This document shows, piece after piece, positions 8,871 through 18,800 of a stretch of DNA of 64,000 bases. A program made the position numbers and the translations under genes. Positions within the stretch are counted from its first letter, which is position 1. Each line of letters starts with the position of its first letter. Below the pieces are notes generated by a model that was not told where the DNA came from, did no database searches, and saw only the letters and a program-made list of their open reading frames with translations. Origin of the DNA: an uncultured Shewanella sp. (lineage in GTDB: Bacteria > Pseudomonadota > Gammaproteobacteria > Enterobacterales > Shewanellaceae); contig NZ_CANMWS010000021.1 of NCBI RefSeq assembly GCF_947501665.1, positions 50,839 to 114,838 on the forward strand, read 5' to 3'.

Positions 8871-9276
8871 TATTAGTTGTTTATTCAATTTCTGTTGATA
8901 AACCAGAGTGTAAGATTGAAATGCACTTTTCTTCACAGACGATAAAATAAGCCCCCGCTCTTGTGTATCGATTTAGCTATACCTATACCTTTCGTCAGCC
9001 AAGGTGATGACAGTAAGTGTTAAAGGTATAGTAAAAAAGTATTAATTCACAATGTCGTTATATTCATTAGATCAGCTCAATATCATACTCAAGCATCATT
9101 CAATATTGACTTTATACAGTTAACATTTATGTATCTGAAATGCGTGTTTTATATTTTTTAACTTTTTTCACAAAAAAATAGAGTTTGAGATCAGACTATT
9201 CGCATTTCATGTCACATTTTTTATGTGAGATTAGTGAACGGAATAACTAAATATATCAATGGTGTTAGGAGTCAAT
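8871..9276. other. Intergenic region with one dyad, upstream of the repeat lipoprotein
   Basis: No gene was found here. The region is AT-rich towards its right end. It contains a 10-bp inverted repeat (8983-8992 / 9022-9031). Just left of it, 12 bases at 8972-8983 match one end of the MITE-like element found at 43.9 kb. The Shine-Dalgarno AGGAG of the next gene is at 9267-9271. No convincing promoter could be assigned. Confidence 0.5.
8983..9031. repeat. Inverted repeat CTATACCTTT / AAAGGTATAG
   Basis: Ten bases at 8983-8992 are exactly complementary to 9022-9031, separated by 29 bases that contain a smaller dyad (GTCA...TGAC). There is no T-run on either strand, so it is not a standard terminator. 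It may be a remnant of a small repeat element or an operator for the following gene. Confidence 0.5.
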
Positions 9277-12200
9277 ATGTGTAATCTCATGAGGTATAAC
9301 CCTTCTTTACGTTCCTTTATTTCAGTCAGCCTTTTAATGTTTTTTTTAATGGGGTGCGGTGGTGATGATGCGTCCTCAACTTCTGCCAGTACGACTTCTG
9401 ACGACACGACAGCCATTAATACCAGTACAACAGATGCTTCTGGGACAGTTGATAATGATACCACAACAGCGGCCAAATCATCAGCTCCTCAAATCACTCA
9501 GTTAACCGCTAAGAGTCTGGTCGATGGTTTCTATAGTGCTCATGTGACTTGTGCAAGTTGTGTTGAAGAGTTATACGATTACAAGTGGATTGTGAATAAT
9601 AAGCTCGTAAGCTCAGAGCAAACTTACATGCCCCAAATAAGTGGTTCAGATTATACCCTGAGGCTTGAAGTCATAGGTACAGATAGTTATGAGCAAGTTA
9701 CCGCAAGTGAGTATGTGTTGTATGGCGTTAATGATATTGTGGATGTTTTTTCAACTGACTCAGCTTTTGCGGCGCTCAAGGCTGACGGTAATGTGGTGAC
9801 ATGGGGAGATATTGGCTCGGGTGGTGACAGTAGCGCCGTTAAAAGTGAGTTGATAAACATTACGACGATTTTTACAACTAGTTCAGCTTTTGCTGCACTC
9901 ACAGCTGATGGCCAAGTGGTGACATGGGGTAATGAGTTTTTAGGCGGTGATAGCCGTTCTGTTTCAAGTGAACTGATTAATATTAAAGAGGTTTATTCAA
10001 CACAGTATGCGTTTGCTGCACTCAGGGAAGATGGTAGGGTAGTGATATGGGGCGGTGATCCATATGAAAAGAAAAATGATGTTGTTTCAAATGAATTACT
10101 TGATATTACTGCCATTTATTCAAATTCTTTTGCCTTTGCAGCACTTACGTCTGACGGTCATGTCATAACATGGGGTGATAGTGACTATGGTGGTGACAGC
10201 AGTGCTGTGAGCAGTCAATTAGTTGATGTTAAGGCGATTTACTCAACAAGTTTTTCATTTGCAGCGCTTAAGGGCGATGGTCGTGTGGTGACATGGGGCT
10301 ACGACTATTATGGTGGTGATAGCAGCGCTGTTGCGAGTGAATTAATTGATATTACGATGATTTATTCCAGTTATTCAGCTTTTGCGGCACTCACCGCTGA
10401 TGGTCGTGTGGTGACATGGGGTAATGATTATTCTGGTGGTGATAGCAGTGTGGTGGCAAGTGAATTAATTGATATTATTAATATTTACTCGACAAGGGAT
10501 GCCTTTGCGGCACTTACGCTTGATGGCCACGTGGTGACATGGGGTAATGATTATTCTGGTGGTGACAGCAGTGCTGTTTCGAGTAAACTAATTGATATTA
10601 AGATGATTTATTCTAACTATTTAGCCTTTGCGGCACTCAGGGGTGATGGTCAAGTGGTGACATGGGGTCATGATTATTCTGGTGGTGACAGCAGTGCTGT
10701 GGTTAATGAACTCATTGATATTACGTCTATTCATTCTACATCCCAAGCTTTTTTGGCTATTAATGTCCATGGGAAAGCGGTGGCATGGGGGAGTGAGTCT
10801 TCTGGTGCAGATACGAGTGTTATTACGACTGAATTGAGCAACATAACGGAAATTTATTCAAATACTTATGCTTTTGTTGCATTAACATCTGATGGTAATG
10901 TGGTGACATGGGGAGGGACTAATCATGGTGGTGACAGTCGTGCTGTCGCGAATAAATTAGTTGATATTAAAACTATTTATTCAAATTCACTTGCTTTTGC
11001 TGCACTTGATAATGATCGTAATATTGTGACATGGGGCGGTAATGCCTATGGTGGAGATAGCAGTGCTGTGGCTGATGAATTGGCCGATGTTATCGCGATT
11101 TATTCTACAGAGTCAGCTTTTGCGGCACTCAAGGGGGATGGAAGTGTGGTGACATGGGGGGGCGCTCATGACGGTGATGGTAATTATGGTGGTGACAGCA
11201 GTGCGGTGAAAAGTGAATTAGTTAATATTAATAATATTTACAAAACAAATCATGCTTTTGCGGCACTAACGACCGATGGCCACGTGGTGACATGGGGTGA
11301 TGAGTATCATGGTGGTGACAGTAGCGTGGTGGCAAGTGAATTAATCGATATAACAATGATTTATTCAACTAATTCAGCCTTTGCGGCGCTCAAGACTGAT
11401 GGAAGTGTGGTGACATGGGGTCATGATTATTCTGGTGGTGATAGCAGTGCAGTGGTGAGTGAACTGAATAATATTACGGTGATTTATTCAAATGGCTCAG
11501 CTTTTGCGGCTATCAAAGATGACGGCAGTGTGGTGACATGGGGTAATGAGTATACTGGTGGTGACAGCAGTGCAGTCGCAAGTCAATTAAATGATATTAT
11601 AATGATTTATTCAACTGAATCTGCCTTTACGGCACTCACAGCTAATGGCCACGTGGTGACATGGGGTGATAATTATTCTGGAGGTGACAGCAGTACCGTT
11701 GCTGATCAATTATTTGATATTAAATCGATTCATTCAACAAGGGGGGCTTTTGCGGCACTCAAGGGCGATGGTAGTGTGGTGATATGGGGGAGTGAGTATA
11801 CTGGTGGTGACAGCAGTGAGGTGGTGGATGAACTGAATAATATTACGACAATTTATACCAGTCTCTCAGCCTTTGCGGCATTAACTGCAGACGGTACAGT
11901 GGTCACTTGGGGAGGAGATAGTCATGGTCATTGGGGAAGGGCTGAAAAAGCTGGATACGTTGGCCAGAATGTTATCACTTTAGAGGCGAGCGAATTGACG
12001 AATATTCAAGTGGTTTATGCAAACGATTCCTCTTTTGCGGCAATTAAGTTAGATGGCAGTGTGGTGACATGGGGGAATAGTTATTCTGGTGGTGATAGTC
12101 ATACTGTCGCAGATGAATTGATTGATATTACGGCTATTTATTCTACAAATTCTGCCTTTGCAGCACTGAAGGTCGATGGTAGCGTGGTAACATGGGGCGG

Positions 12201-12285
12201 GAATAATTATGGTAATGATAGTCGTGCCGTTGCAACTGAACTCACCTCTTCTTTAATCTTAATTGAAAGCTCTATTACCCCTTAA
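9277..12285 (+). CDS. Lipoprotein with 20 tandem RCC1-like repeats
   Basis: About 1002 residues. A lipoprotein signal ends in LLMFFLMGCGG (Cys at the lipobox), followed by a Ser/Thr/Asp-rich linker and a short domain with a CASC pair. Then come 20 tandem units of mostly 41 residues, of the form IDITxIYSTxSAFAALxxDGxVVTWGxxYSGGDSSAVxSEL. The AFAAL...VVTWG core is that of RCC1/HERC-type propeller repeats, so the protein should form beta-propeller-like modules outside the cytoplasm; 20 units could give nearly three seven-bladed propellers. Units 12 and 18 carry insertions and unit 9 is the most degenerate. ATG at 9277 is preferred because AGGAG lies 5 bases before it; an in-frame ATG at 9259 has no such site. 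Function and partners are unknown. It is a single-gene unit. Confidence 0.85.
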   Translation: MCNLMRYNPSLRSFISVSLLMFFLMGCGGDDASSTSASTTSDDTTAINTSTTDASGTVDNDTTTAAKSSAPQITQLTAKSLVDGFYSAHVTCASCVEELYDYKWIVNNKLVSSEQTYMPQISGSDYTLRLEVIGTDSYEQVTASEYVLYGVNDIVDVFSTDSAFAALKADGNVVTWGDIGSGGDSSAVKSELINITTIFTTSSAFAALTADGQVVTWGNEFLGGDSRSVSSELINIKEVYSTQYAFAALREDGRVVIWGGDPYEKKNDVVSNELLDITAIYSNSFAFAALTSDGHVITWGDSDYGGDSSAVSSQLVDVKAIYSTSFSFAALKGDGRVVTWGYDYYGGDSSAVASELIDITMIYSSYSAFAALTADGRVVTWGNDYSGGDSSVVASELIDIINIYSTRDAFAALTLDGHVVTWGNDYSGGDSSAVSSKLIDIKMIYSNYLAFAALRGDGQVVTWGHDYSGGDSSAVVNELIDITSIHSTSQAFLAINVHGKAVAWGSESSGADTSVITTELSNITEIYSNTYAFVALTSDGNVVTWGGTNHGGDSRAVANKLVDIKTIYSNSLAFAALDNDRNIVTWGGNAYGGDSSAVADELADVIAIYSTESAFAALKGDGSVVTWGGAHDGDGNYGGDSSAVKSELVNINNIYKTNHAFAALTTDGHVVTWGDEYHGGDSSVVASELIDITMIYSTNSAFAALKTDGSVVTWGHDYSGGDSSAVVSELNNITVIYSNGSAFAAIKDDGSVVTWGNEYTGGDSSAVASQLNDIIMIYSTESAFTALTANGHVVTWGDNYSGGDSSTVADQLFDIKSIHSTRGAFAALKGDGSVVIWGSEYTGGDSSEVVDELNNITTIYTSLSAFAALTADGTVVTWGGDSHGHWGRAEKAGYVGQNVITLEASELTNIQVVYANDSSFAAIKLDGSVVTWGNSYSGGDSHTVADELIDITAIYSTNSAFAALKVDGSVVTWGGNNYGNDSRAVATELTSSLILIESSITP
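9727..12243 (+). repeat. Tandem coding repeat, 20 copies of about 123 bp
   Basis: Coding units of 123 bp (41 codons) run head to tail without spacers. The DNA of the VVTWG core, GTGGTGACATGGGG, is nearly unchanged in most copies, as is GGTGGTGA(C/T)AGCAG. Conservation at the DNA level suggests recent duplication or gene conversion within the array. Copy number may vary between strains. Confidence 0.9.
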
Positions 12286-12305
12286 GATTTTAAATTGAGG
12301 TTAAC

Positions 12306-12340
12306 ATTGCATCACTTTTTGGTAGGGTGATGCAATTGTT
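12306..12340 (+). terminator. Possible terminator after the repeat lipoprotein
   Basis: A 10-bp stem (12306-12315 ATTGCATCAC / 12327-12336 GTGATGCAAT) with an 11-base loop and a T-rich but interrupted tail. Weaker than the other terminators in the window. Confidence 0.5.
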
Positions 12341-12550
12341 TATTATAGCTAAATCGCTTTTTATTTAAGCTGAATCCTGCAGCTTGAAGTGTCACGGGCA
12401 TATTAGCGCTGACGATAAATTTGAGTATTGATTGACACAAGCCTTCACCGCTGATGACTTTGGAATAAAAACGTCAAACTATCAATAAGCTTGTGCTGAA
12501 AGAGATTTTGGTGAGTTGGCAATGATAGCTTGGCAGCACTCGACTGTTTT
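12341..12550. other. Non-coding stretch with a MITE-like fragment
   Basis: Between two genes that converge on it (repeat lipoprotein and gltS). Bases 12349-12373 match 22 of 25 positions of an internal segment (44067-44091) of the structured element at 43.9 kb, and TATAG precedes them. A 7-bp inverted repeat CACAAGC / GCTTGTG lies at 12436-12442 and 12489-12495. No coding potential was seen. Confidence 0.45.
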
Positions 12551-13753
12551 CTATGGCCCTATAAATTGAAGAAAAGCTTGTATTATTGTCGCATTCATTA
12601 AATCAAGAAAAAAGGCGCCGACCAAGGGCACTAAAATAAAGGCCTTAGGAGAAGGACCGTGTTTTGCCGTGACGGCATTCATATTGGCGATGCCCACGGG
12701 AGTGGCGCCTAATCCAAGGCCGATAAAGCCTGAAGAAATGACCGCAGCTTGATAATCTCGCCCTAGCAAGCGAAACACGATAAAGATAGCGAAAAAAATC
12801 ATCATTAGGGTTTGTGTGAGCGTCACGAATATGACAGGGCCCAAGGTGCCTGAGAATATCCAAAGTTGCATGCTCATTAAGCTCAGGCAAAGAAAGAGTT
12901 GCAGGCTGATTTCCTGTACAATATCAATGGCATTTTTTGAAAGTTTTAGCTTAAAACCATCTGCAACATTGGTGATAATGATGGCGACTAGCATGGCCGT
13001 TAGAAAACCGGGCAAGGTCACACCTCGCCCAGAAAGATAGGCATTAACCAGATCCCCTGCCTGCACACATATTGCCAAAATCATCAAGGTGCCAAGGGCA
13101 CTTCTGACTTTAGTGCTCATGGGGTTATTTTCTGGTGCTGTGATGACATCGGTTGTGTTGTCGAGATCCTCTGGTGAAGGCGTCAATTGATATTTATTAA
13201 TTAAAAATGTCGCCACGGGTCCGCCAATCATGCCGCCAGCAATGAGCCCAAGTGTCGCAAACATGATCCCCACTTCCGTCGCACCTTTTAGTCCGGCTTC
13301 TTGTGCGATATCCCCCCAAGCGATAGCGGTGCCGAAACCGCCGGCAAAGGAGACACTGCCGCCAAAGAGTCCATATCCAGGATTAACCCCCAATGCAGTG
13401 GCAATACCCACTCCAACTAAATCTTGTAAAATGAGAAACACTGCCGTGACGAGGGTGAGAATAAGCAGCGCCTTACCGCCTGCGGCCAATGTTCGGAATT
13501 TTGCTGACAGGCCTACTGTTGAAAAGAACACTAAGATCATTTGATCTCTCAGTGCTAAATCAAACACGATTTTTATACCGGAAACCTTATAGATAATAGC
13601 AATAAACAGACTGAACAAAAAACCACCTGTGACGGCGACAGGGATATTGAAGCGCTCTAAAATAGAAAATTGTTTATTGAGAAAACTGCCGACAAACCAG
13701 ACCATGATAGTTAAAATCACCACATCGGCACCGCTTATGAGTATTTCTGTCAT
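12551..13753 (-). CDS. gltS: Sodium/glutamate symporter (GltS)
   Basis: A 400-residue membrane protein of the GltS family, normal length. Two inverted halves are visible, each with a Gly-rich re-entrant segment: GLFGGSVSFAGGFGTAIAWG (about 130-150) and GFIGLGLGATPVGIANMNA (about 345-365). These are the family's signature loops. It should import glutamate with sodium across the inner membrane. GGGAG lies 5 bases before the ATG. The YjaB-like acetyltransferase gene ends 46 bases upstream on the same strand, so the two may share a transcript. Confidence 0.94.
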   Translation of the reverse strand: MTEILISGADVVILTIMVWFVGSFLNKQFSILERFNIPVAVTGGFLFSLFIAIIYKVSGIKIVFDLALRDQMILVFFSTVGLSAKFRTLAAGGKALLILTLVTAVFLILQDLVGVGIATALGVNPGYGLFGGSVSFAGGFGTAIAWGDIAQEAGLKGATEVGIMFATLGLIAGGMIGGPVATFLINKYQLTPSPEDLDNTTDVITAPENNPMSTKVRSALGTLMILAICVQAGDLVNAYLSGRGVTLPGFLTAMLVAIIITNVADGFKLKLSKNAIDIVQEISLQLFLCLSLMSMQLWIFSGTLGPVIFVTLTQTLMMIFFAIFIVFRLLGRDYQAAVISSGFIGLGLGATPVGIANMNAVTAKHGPSPKAFILVPLVGAFFLDLMNATIIQAFLQFIGP

Positions 13754-13799
13754 TGTTTCTCCCAGTTTCTCTTAAAAAACGGCTGTCCATTATATGTTC

Positions 13800-14234
13800 T
13801 TATTTCAGTGCCATATGCAGAATGGGGAAGGGTTTTCCCATATCATCTAAGGGTGAACGTGAAATGATGTTAAACCCCATATGCTCATAGAAACCGACAG
13901 CCTGAGGATTTTGCTCATTCACGTCTACTTTGGTAACATTTAACTGCTCAATGGCATATCGCAGTAGCCGCTGACCAATACCTTGTCCTCTGGTTTCGTT
14001 TAGAATGAACAGCATTTCAACCTTTGAGTCATGAATACCTACAAAACCTAGTATTGAGCCACTTTCATTTTTCACACACCTTAAGGTTACAGCAGGAAAA
14101 GCTTGCTCAATAATGATAGGTTTAAAAAACGCAATATCATCTTCAGTGATGAAGTTATGGGTGGCCCTAACTGAATTTTCCCACACATTCAGCATTTCTG
14201 CGTAATCTTCGGGGCGTACATTTTCTATTTTCAT
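13800..14234 (-). CDS. GNAT acetyltransferase, YjaB-like
   Basis: A 144-residue GNAT protein. The acetyl-CoA-binding motif is RGQGIGQRLLRYAI (about residues 82-95), followed by the C-terminal NEQNPQAVGFYEHMGF. The segments SVRATHNF, NEQN..AVGFY and DDMGKPFPIL closely resemble E. coli YjaB. The acceptor substrate is not known. It is upstream of gltS on the same strand and may be co-transcribed. Confidence 0.85.
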   Translation of the reverse strand: MKIENVRPEDYAEMLNVWENSVRATHNFITEDDIAFFKPIIIEQAFPAVTLRCVKNESGSILGFVGIHDSKVEMLFILNETRGQGIGQRLLRYAIEQLNVTKVDVNEQNPQAVGFYEHMGFNIISRSPLDDMGKPFPILHMALK

Positions 14235-14475
14235 TTTTTACTCTTATTTCTATCTCTTATTCTGAATGAAATCCATGTGTAGCCGCGAGCACGCAGTGTA
14301 GCCTGTCGTTATTACTGAGATCTAGGAAAATCTAAGGAATAGCTAAGGAATAATTAATATTTAACAAGAGTGTCATTTTACATGGGGGCATTTTTCATGG
14401 GTGAGAGGAATTGTCTAAGTGACAGTCCTGTGGCGTACTTTTATTATTTTGGTAAATTGGGGCGGGAAGGGGAAC

Positions 14476-15306
14476 TCATGTGTTACGGAAAGGTATTTCA
14501 CTAAGTTTAATCATATCTGTTGGATCTATATTAGAGCATCTAAAGTAATGCTCCAATGAAAGTTTTTTCAACTCTATATTTTCACATGGGCCAATATAAA
14601 TTTCTTTTATTGCATCATCAGGAATGGATAATTCATAATAAGATTTTAAAATATTACCCGCTCTAAAAAAGGGTTTCTCTTGAATATCAGGTTTATCTAA
14701 TGAAAAAACGTACCTAACCTCATCCTCTTCACAAAAATGTTTATTTTTAAAAGTAGCTTGATGAACAGATAAGTCGATAAAAGTATTAATGTGAATAATA
14801 TCCCGTAAATCCGAATTGTTTTCTTGGCTACGATATAGATTATGCAACTTGATCAATTCATCAACAACGTTATTAACTATTACATTTTGTTCCTCTTCAT
14901 CATATAAACAATCATAAATGAAACTAACATGCCCTCCCAAATGCCTATTTTTATCATCTCCTGTATTTTTATTGCCTTTTACCAATCTTCTTTTTAATTT
15001 TGAACGATCAAAACCAATACAGTATCCTCCCTCATTAGGTGTATATCCCCTCCATTGACTTAATAAGTCTGGTTTCTTTGAAAATGAAGTACAATAAGTA
15101 TCAATATTTTTAAAAGCTTTTTCTACACCTGAGGCGTATATTTCTTCCATATTTAACTTTTCGAAGCGTTTTTTTAACTTTCCAAAAAATAACGAGTTTT
15201 CTGTAGAATCATTCATTAATTGAATGTTGTTCAACCAAATGACCTTATTTTCTAAGATCCCATGTAAAGCATTTAAATCAGTATAATGATAAACAATATC
15301 AGACAT
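14476..15306 (-). CDS. DUF2971 family protein
   Basis: A 276-residue soluble protein. The N-terminal YHYTDLNALHGILENKVIWL, then LMNDSTEN and later CTSFSKKPDLLSQWRGY and GYCIGFD are the hallmark motifs of DUF2971. No enzymatic activity is established for the family; members often occur as isolated accessory genes. Base composition is clearly more AT-rich than the flanking gltS and RND genes, consistent with recent acquisition. It stands alone between two long non-coding stretches. GGAATGAG lies before the ATG. Confidence 0.85.
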   Translation of the reverse strand: MSDIVYHYTDLNALHGILENKVIWLNNIQLMNDSTENSLFFGKLKKRFEKLNMEEIYASGVEKAFKNIDTYCTSFSKKPDLLSQWRGYTPNEGGYCIGFDRSKLKRRLVKGNKNTGDDKNRHLGGHVSFIYDCLYDEEEQNVIVNNVVDELIKLHNLYRSQENNSDLRDIIHINTFIDLSVHQATFKNKHFCEEDEVRYVFSLDKPDIQEKPFFRAGNILKSYYELSIPDDAIKEIYIGPCENIELKKLSLEHYFRCSNIDPTDMIKLSEIPFRNT

Positions 15307-15494
15307 AACTCATTCCATTATCAAAATTATAAAACAAAATTATTAAGCTACTCATTAACCACTGTTCACTTTAAATCCCGAGTATCATGACACACCCCAT
15401 TGAGAAATTACAAGAAAACCCCTTCAAACACAAAAGTTTATGTTAAACACAATTCAACTAAAGTTTATCTATAAAAGATAATGATCTTTATCCC

Positions 15495-15525
15495 TACCAG
15501 CGATAAAGCTCATTATCACTGGGTA
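15495..15525. repeat. Imperfect inverted repeat TACCAGCGATAA / TTATCACTGGGTA
   Basis: Arms 15495-15506 and 15513-15525 pair apart from one wobble and one extra C. The left arm is nearly identical to that of the dyad at 15713. Confidence 0.5.
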
Positions 15526-15712
15526 TTTGGCTGACAATAGGTAGTTAGGCAAGCTCAGGTTAATTTTTCTAATTTTACATTCATATCAACTCTTAACTGT
15601 CTTAACTACGATAACCACTAAAAAAACATTGATTATTAGCATGATAAAATCGATATGGGAATACTCCCTTTAGTGAATATATGAATATATAAGCCAGCTT
15701 TCACTTATGCCT

Positions 15713-15741
15713 ACCAGTGATAAACAAAGGTCATCACTGGT
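15713..15741. repeat. Inverted repeat ACCAGTGAT / ATCACTGGT
   Basis: Exact 9-bp arms at 15713-15721 and 15733-15741 with an 11-base loop. Same motif as the dyad at 15495, preceded by CCTA in both cases. Confidence 0.55.
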
Positions 15742-15838
15742 GGTCGCACTCACTAATACCTCATAAAACTATTTCTTCACCCTTTATGTTTTTACTATTT
15801 TCTCGTCATTATTTTCTCTACATCTATTTTTTCATAAA

Positions 15839-18800
15839 TCACTTTCTCATCAATCTCGGTAACAAATTTTTAGACGCTTGATTGGCGTTGGCAAATTGCA
15901 CACCCGCTCGATGGCGCAAGCGGTATAGGGCCTGATAGCATAAGGGCACGAGAAACAAGCTAGTGATCGTGGAGAAGAGAAGGCCGCCAATAATAGCGAT
16001 GGCCATGGGCGCGTAAGCGGGGCCACCGCCGCCAATTTGGGTGTCGCCCATGGCCAGTGGTAATAACCCCAGCACTGTGGTGGATACCGTCATGAGCACG
16101 GGGCGCAGTCGAGTGACACAGACGGTGGCAATGGCGTCAGATAAGGTATCGAGTGACGGGCGGCGTTGGTTGATTTGATCCACTAATACGATGCCGTTAT
16201 TCACGACGATGCCCATTAAAATTAATATGCCAATCATGGGCATCATGGATAAAGGGGTATCGGTGAGCATTAAGGCCCAAAATACGCCTGTGATTGAAAA
16301 AATAATGGCGTTAATAATGGCTGTGGGTAATAACAGTGATTCAAACAGTGCTGCCATGACAATATAGATCATGGCAACTGCCAATATCATATTGGTGAGC
16401 ATAATGTTTTTTTCTTCATTTTGCCGCTCAAACCCACCCGTTAACGAATAGCGGTAACCCGGGGGAAAATGAATGGTGTCCATGACCTTAATGATTTGGG
16501 TCTGGGCTTCTTGCAGGGACAAGTCATCCAGATTGGCCCCTATGGTTAAGGCAGTTTGCCTGTCATAGTGACGAATACTGTCAAACCTAGGTTGAATATA
16601 TATGTGGCTAAGGCTTTCTAAATCGAAGACCTGTGTGCCGATGCGCAGTATGGGCAAGGCTTTAAGCTGGGATAAAGAGAGTTGGTTGGGTGAGAGGCGC
16701 ATATTGATCCGCAGTTCGCCATTTGGGGCGTGACGAAAAGAGCGTAACATCTGCCCTCTAAGGGCGGTGGCGATATCTTGGGCCACGCGCTCAAGACTTA
16801 ATCCGAGTCTGGCGATCAGTTGTCTGTCTATGGTGATAATCACTTCTTGCTGAGCGTGGTTCACTTCCGATCGGACATCGCTTAATCCTTCAATTCGTGC
16901 GAGTAAGGGGACGACTTGCTCACTTAATTGCATTAATTTGGCGGTAGAACGTCCAGTTAATGACACCCGTAGGCCTTGATTTTGGTTTCCCCAACCAAAT
17001 TGAGGACTCGCCTGTGTGAAGGTGGGAAAACCTTGGCGTATGGTATCTTTTAATGCATTGATACTGATTGGGAGATCAGGTTTGAGCAATAAGGTTGATT
17101 GCGCTGTGTGGGGCGCATAGTAGCTGTATACCGTATCGATATGAAAGGTGTCTTTATGGGCATAAAGGTAGGCCTCCATGCGATCAACCATGGACTTAGT
17201 GACATCAAGGTGGTGGCGTCCTTCTACGTTATAGTTAAGAAATAAGCGCTCATTACCTTGATTATCATCTTGATCTTGTTTGACAAACTGCATTGGAATG
17301 GCGGTTGAGGCCAATAATACCAAGGCGATAAACCCGCCTGTTTTGGGGTAATTTAATAAGCGACTCAGCCATACTTGGTATGTGTGGCTGAGACGGGAGG
17401 GAGCGCTCGTTTTTTTCGGTGTAAAGTGAATAACATTGAGCAGTAAGGGAATGAGGGTTTTTGCGATCAGTAATGAGCTCGCTAACGCGATACAAATCGC
17501 AATGGCGACATGTTCTAAAAACAAGGTGATTTCGACTTTTTCGCCAACGATGTTGGGTAAAAAAACGATGGCAGTGGTTAAGGTACCCGCCAGCACGGCT
17601 AAGGAGACGTTATTAACGCCTTTAATGAGCGCTTGGGTTTGCTCAGCTTTATGACTTGCTGCTTGTTGCTTTTCTTGCAATATGCTTTCGGTGATCACCA
17701 CTGCATTATCAATCAGCATGCCGATGGCCAATAATAACCCCATCATTGACAGAATATTGAGGCTGTAGCCAAGTAAATACATGACTGCCAGTGTAATGGC
17801 GATGGCAATGGGGACAGAGCTGACGACAATGAGAGTGATTTTTAGATCCCGCAAAAAAACGTACAAAATGATAAAAGAGAGCAGGGCGCCAATGAGTCCA
17901 GCGGTGAGTAGATCAAACAAGGACGATTTTACCCCATCGGCCTGATCTTCCATAATGTAGAGCTTAATGCCATCAAACTCGCTATTTTGTTTAGTTTGTT
18001 CAATGACCTTAAAGACCCGTTCAGAAACGTCGACCAGATTGGCGCCCGAGGCTTTAAAGATATCCAGTCCTATGGCAAATTGCCTGCCTAATAATCGACC
18101 TTCCGTGGGCTCGGGCAGTTGATAACGCACATCGGCAATATCCCCTAATGTGACATGAGGGGTAATGGATAAGCCTGAAATATCCTTGAGGTTTTGGTAT
18201 TCACCTTGGGGGGAGAGTTGATAAACTTGATCTTGAGTGCGAACAGTACCAGCATTAACGATAAAATTTTCACGTTGCAGCCGTTGAGTTAATGCTTGAA
18301 TGCTGATCCCGCTGGCCGCTAACTTTTTCGCATCAATTTGAATTCGGATCTGCTTTTTATCGACGCCGTAGAGTGTGACTTTAGAGACGCCCTCAATACG
18401 CTCTAATGGTTTTTGCAATTGGTTTTCAAGTAAATCATAAGCGCCCGATAGTGCATGTTGACTTGAAAGACGGATATTAATTAAAGGCAGATCTGAGGTC
18501 GAAAACTGCCGAATAAAAATGCGCTCCACATCGTTGGGCAGTAAATGTTTAACAGCATCAACTTTTTCTCTGGCCTCTAAGCTTTTGGTGGCAATATTCT
18601 CTCCCCACTTCATGACAAGTTCGATTTCTGCGCCATCTTGATTAGACGTCGAGTTCAGTTCTTTGACACCACTTAAGGTGGCCAGTGAGCCTTCTAGCAC
18701 TCGAGTGATTTCTCGCTCGACTTCACTGGGTGTGGAGCCTTTATAGGGAACTTCAATAAACACTTGCGGCATATCAATACCGGGTAATAATTCTAACGGC

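Larger units (their letters stand above)
15307..15838. other. Long AT-rich intergenic region with two related dyads
   Basis: No ORF of note. Two similar hairpin-forming sequences lie about 220 bases apart (listed separately). They sit downstream of the leftward RND operon and upstream of the DUF2971 gene, so they could be transcript ends or relics of a repeat element. No T-runs follow them on the minus strand. Confidence 0.5.

Noticed and set aside
9727..12243. Regular repeats that could suggest a CRISPR array
   Set aside because: The units are head-to-tail coding repeats of 41 codons without spacers and are translated in one open frame.
14276..15838. A possible defence island around the DUF2971 gene
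   Set aside because: Neighbours are a metabolic transporter, an acetyltransferase and an efflux operon; no nuclease, methylase or known defence gene is near.
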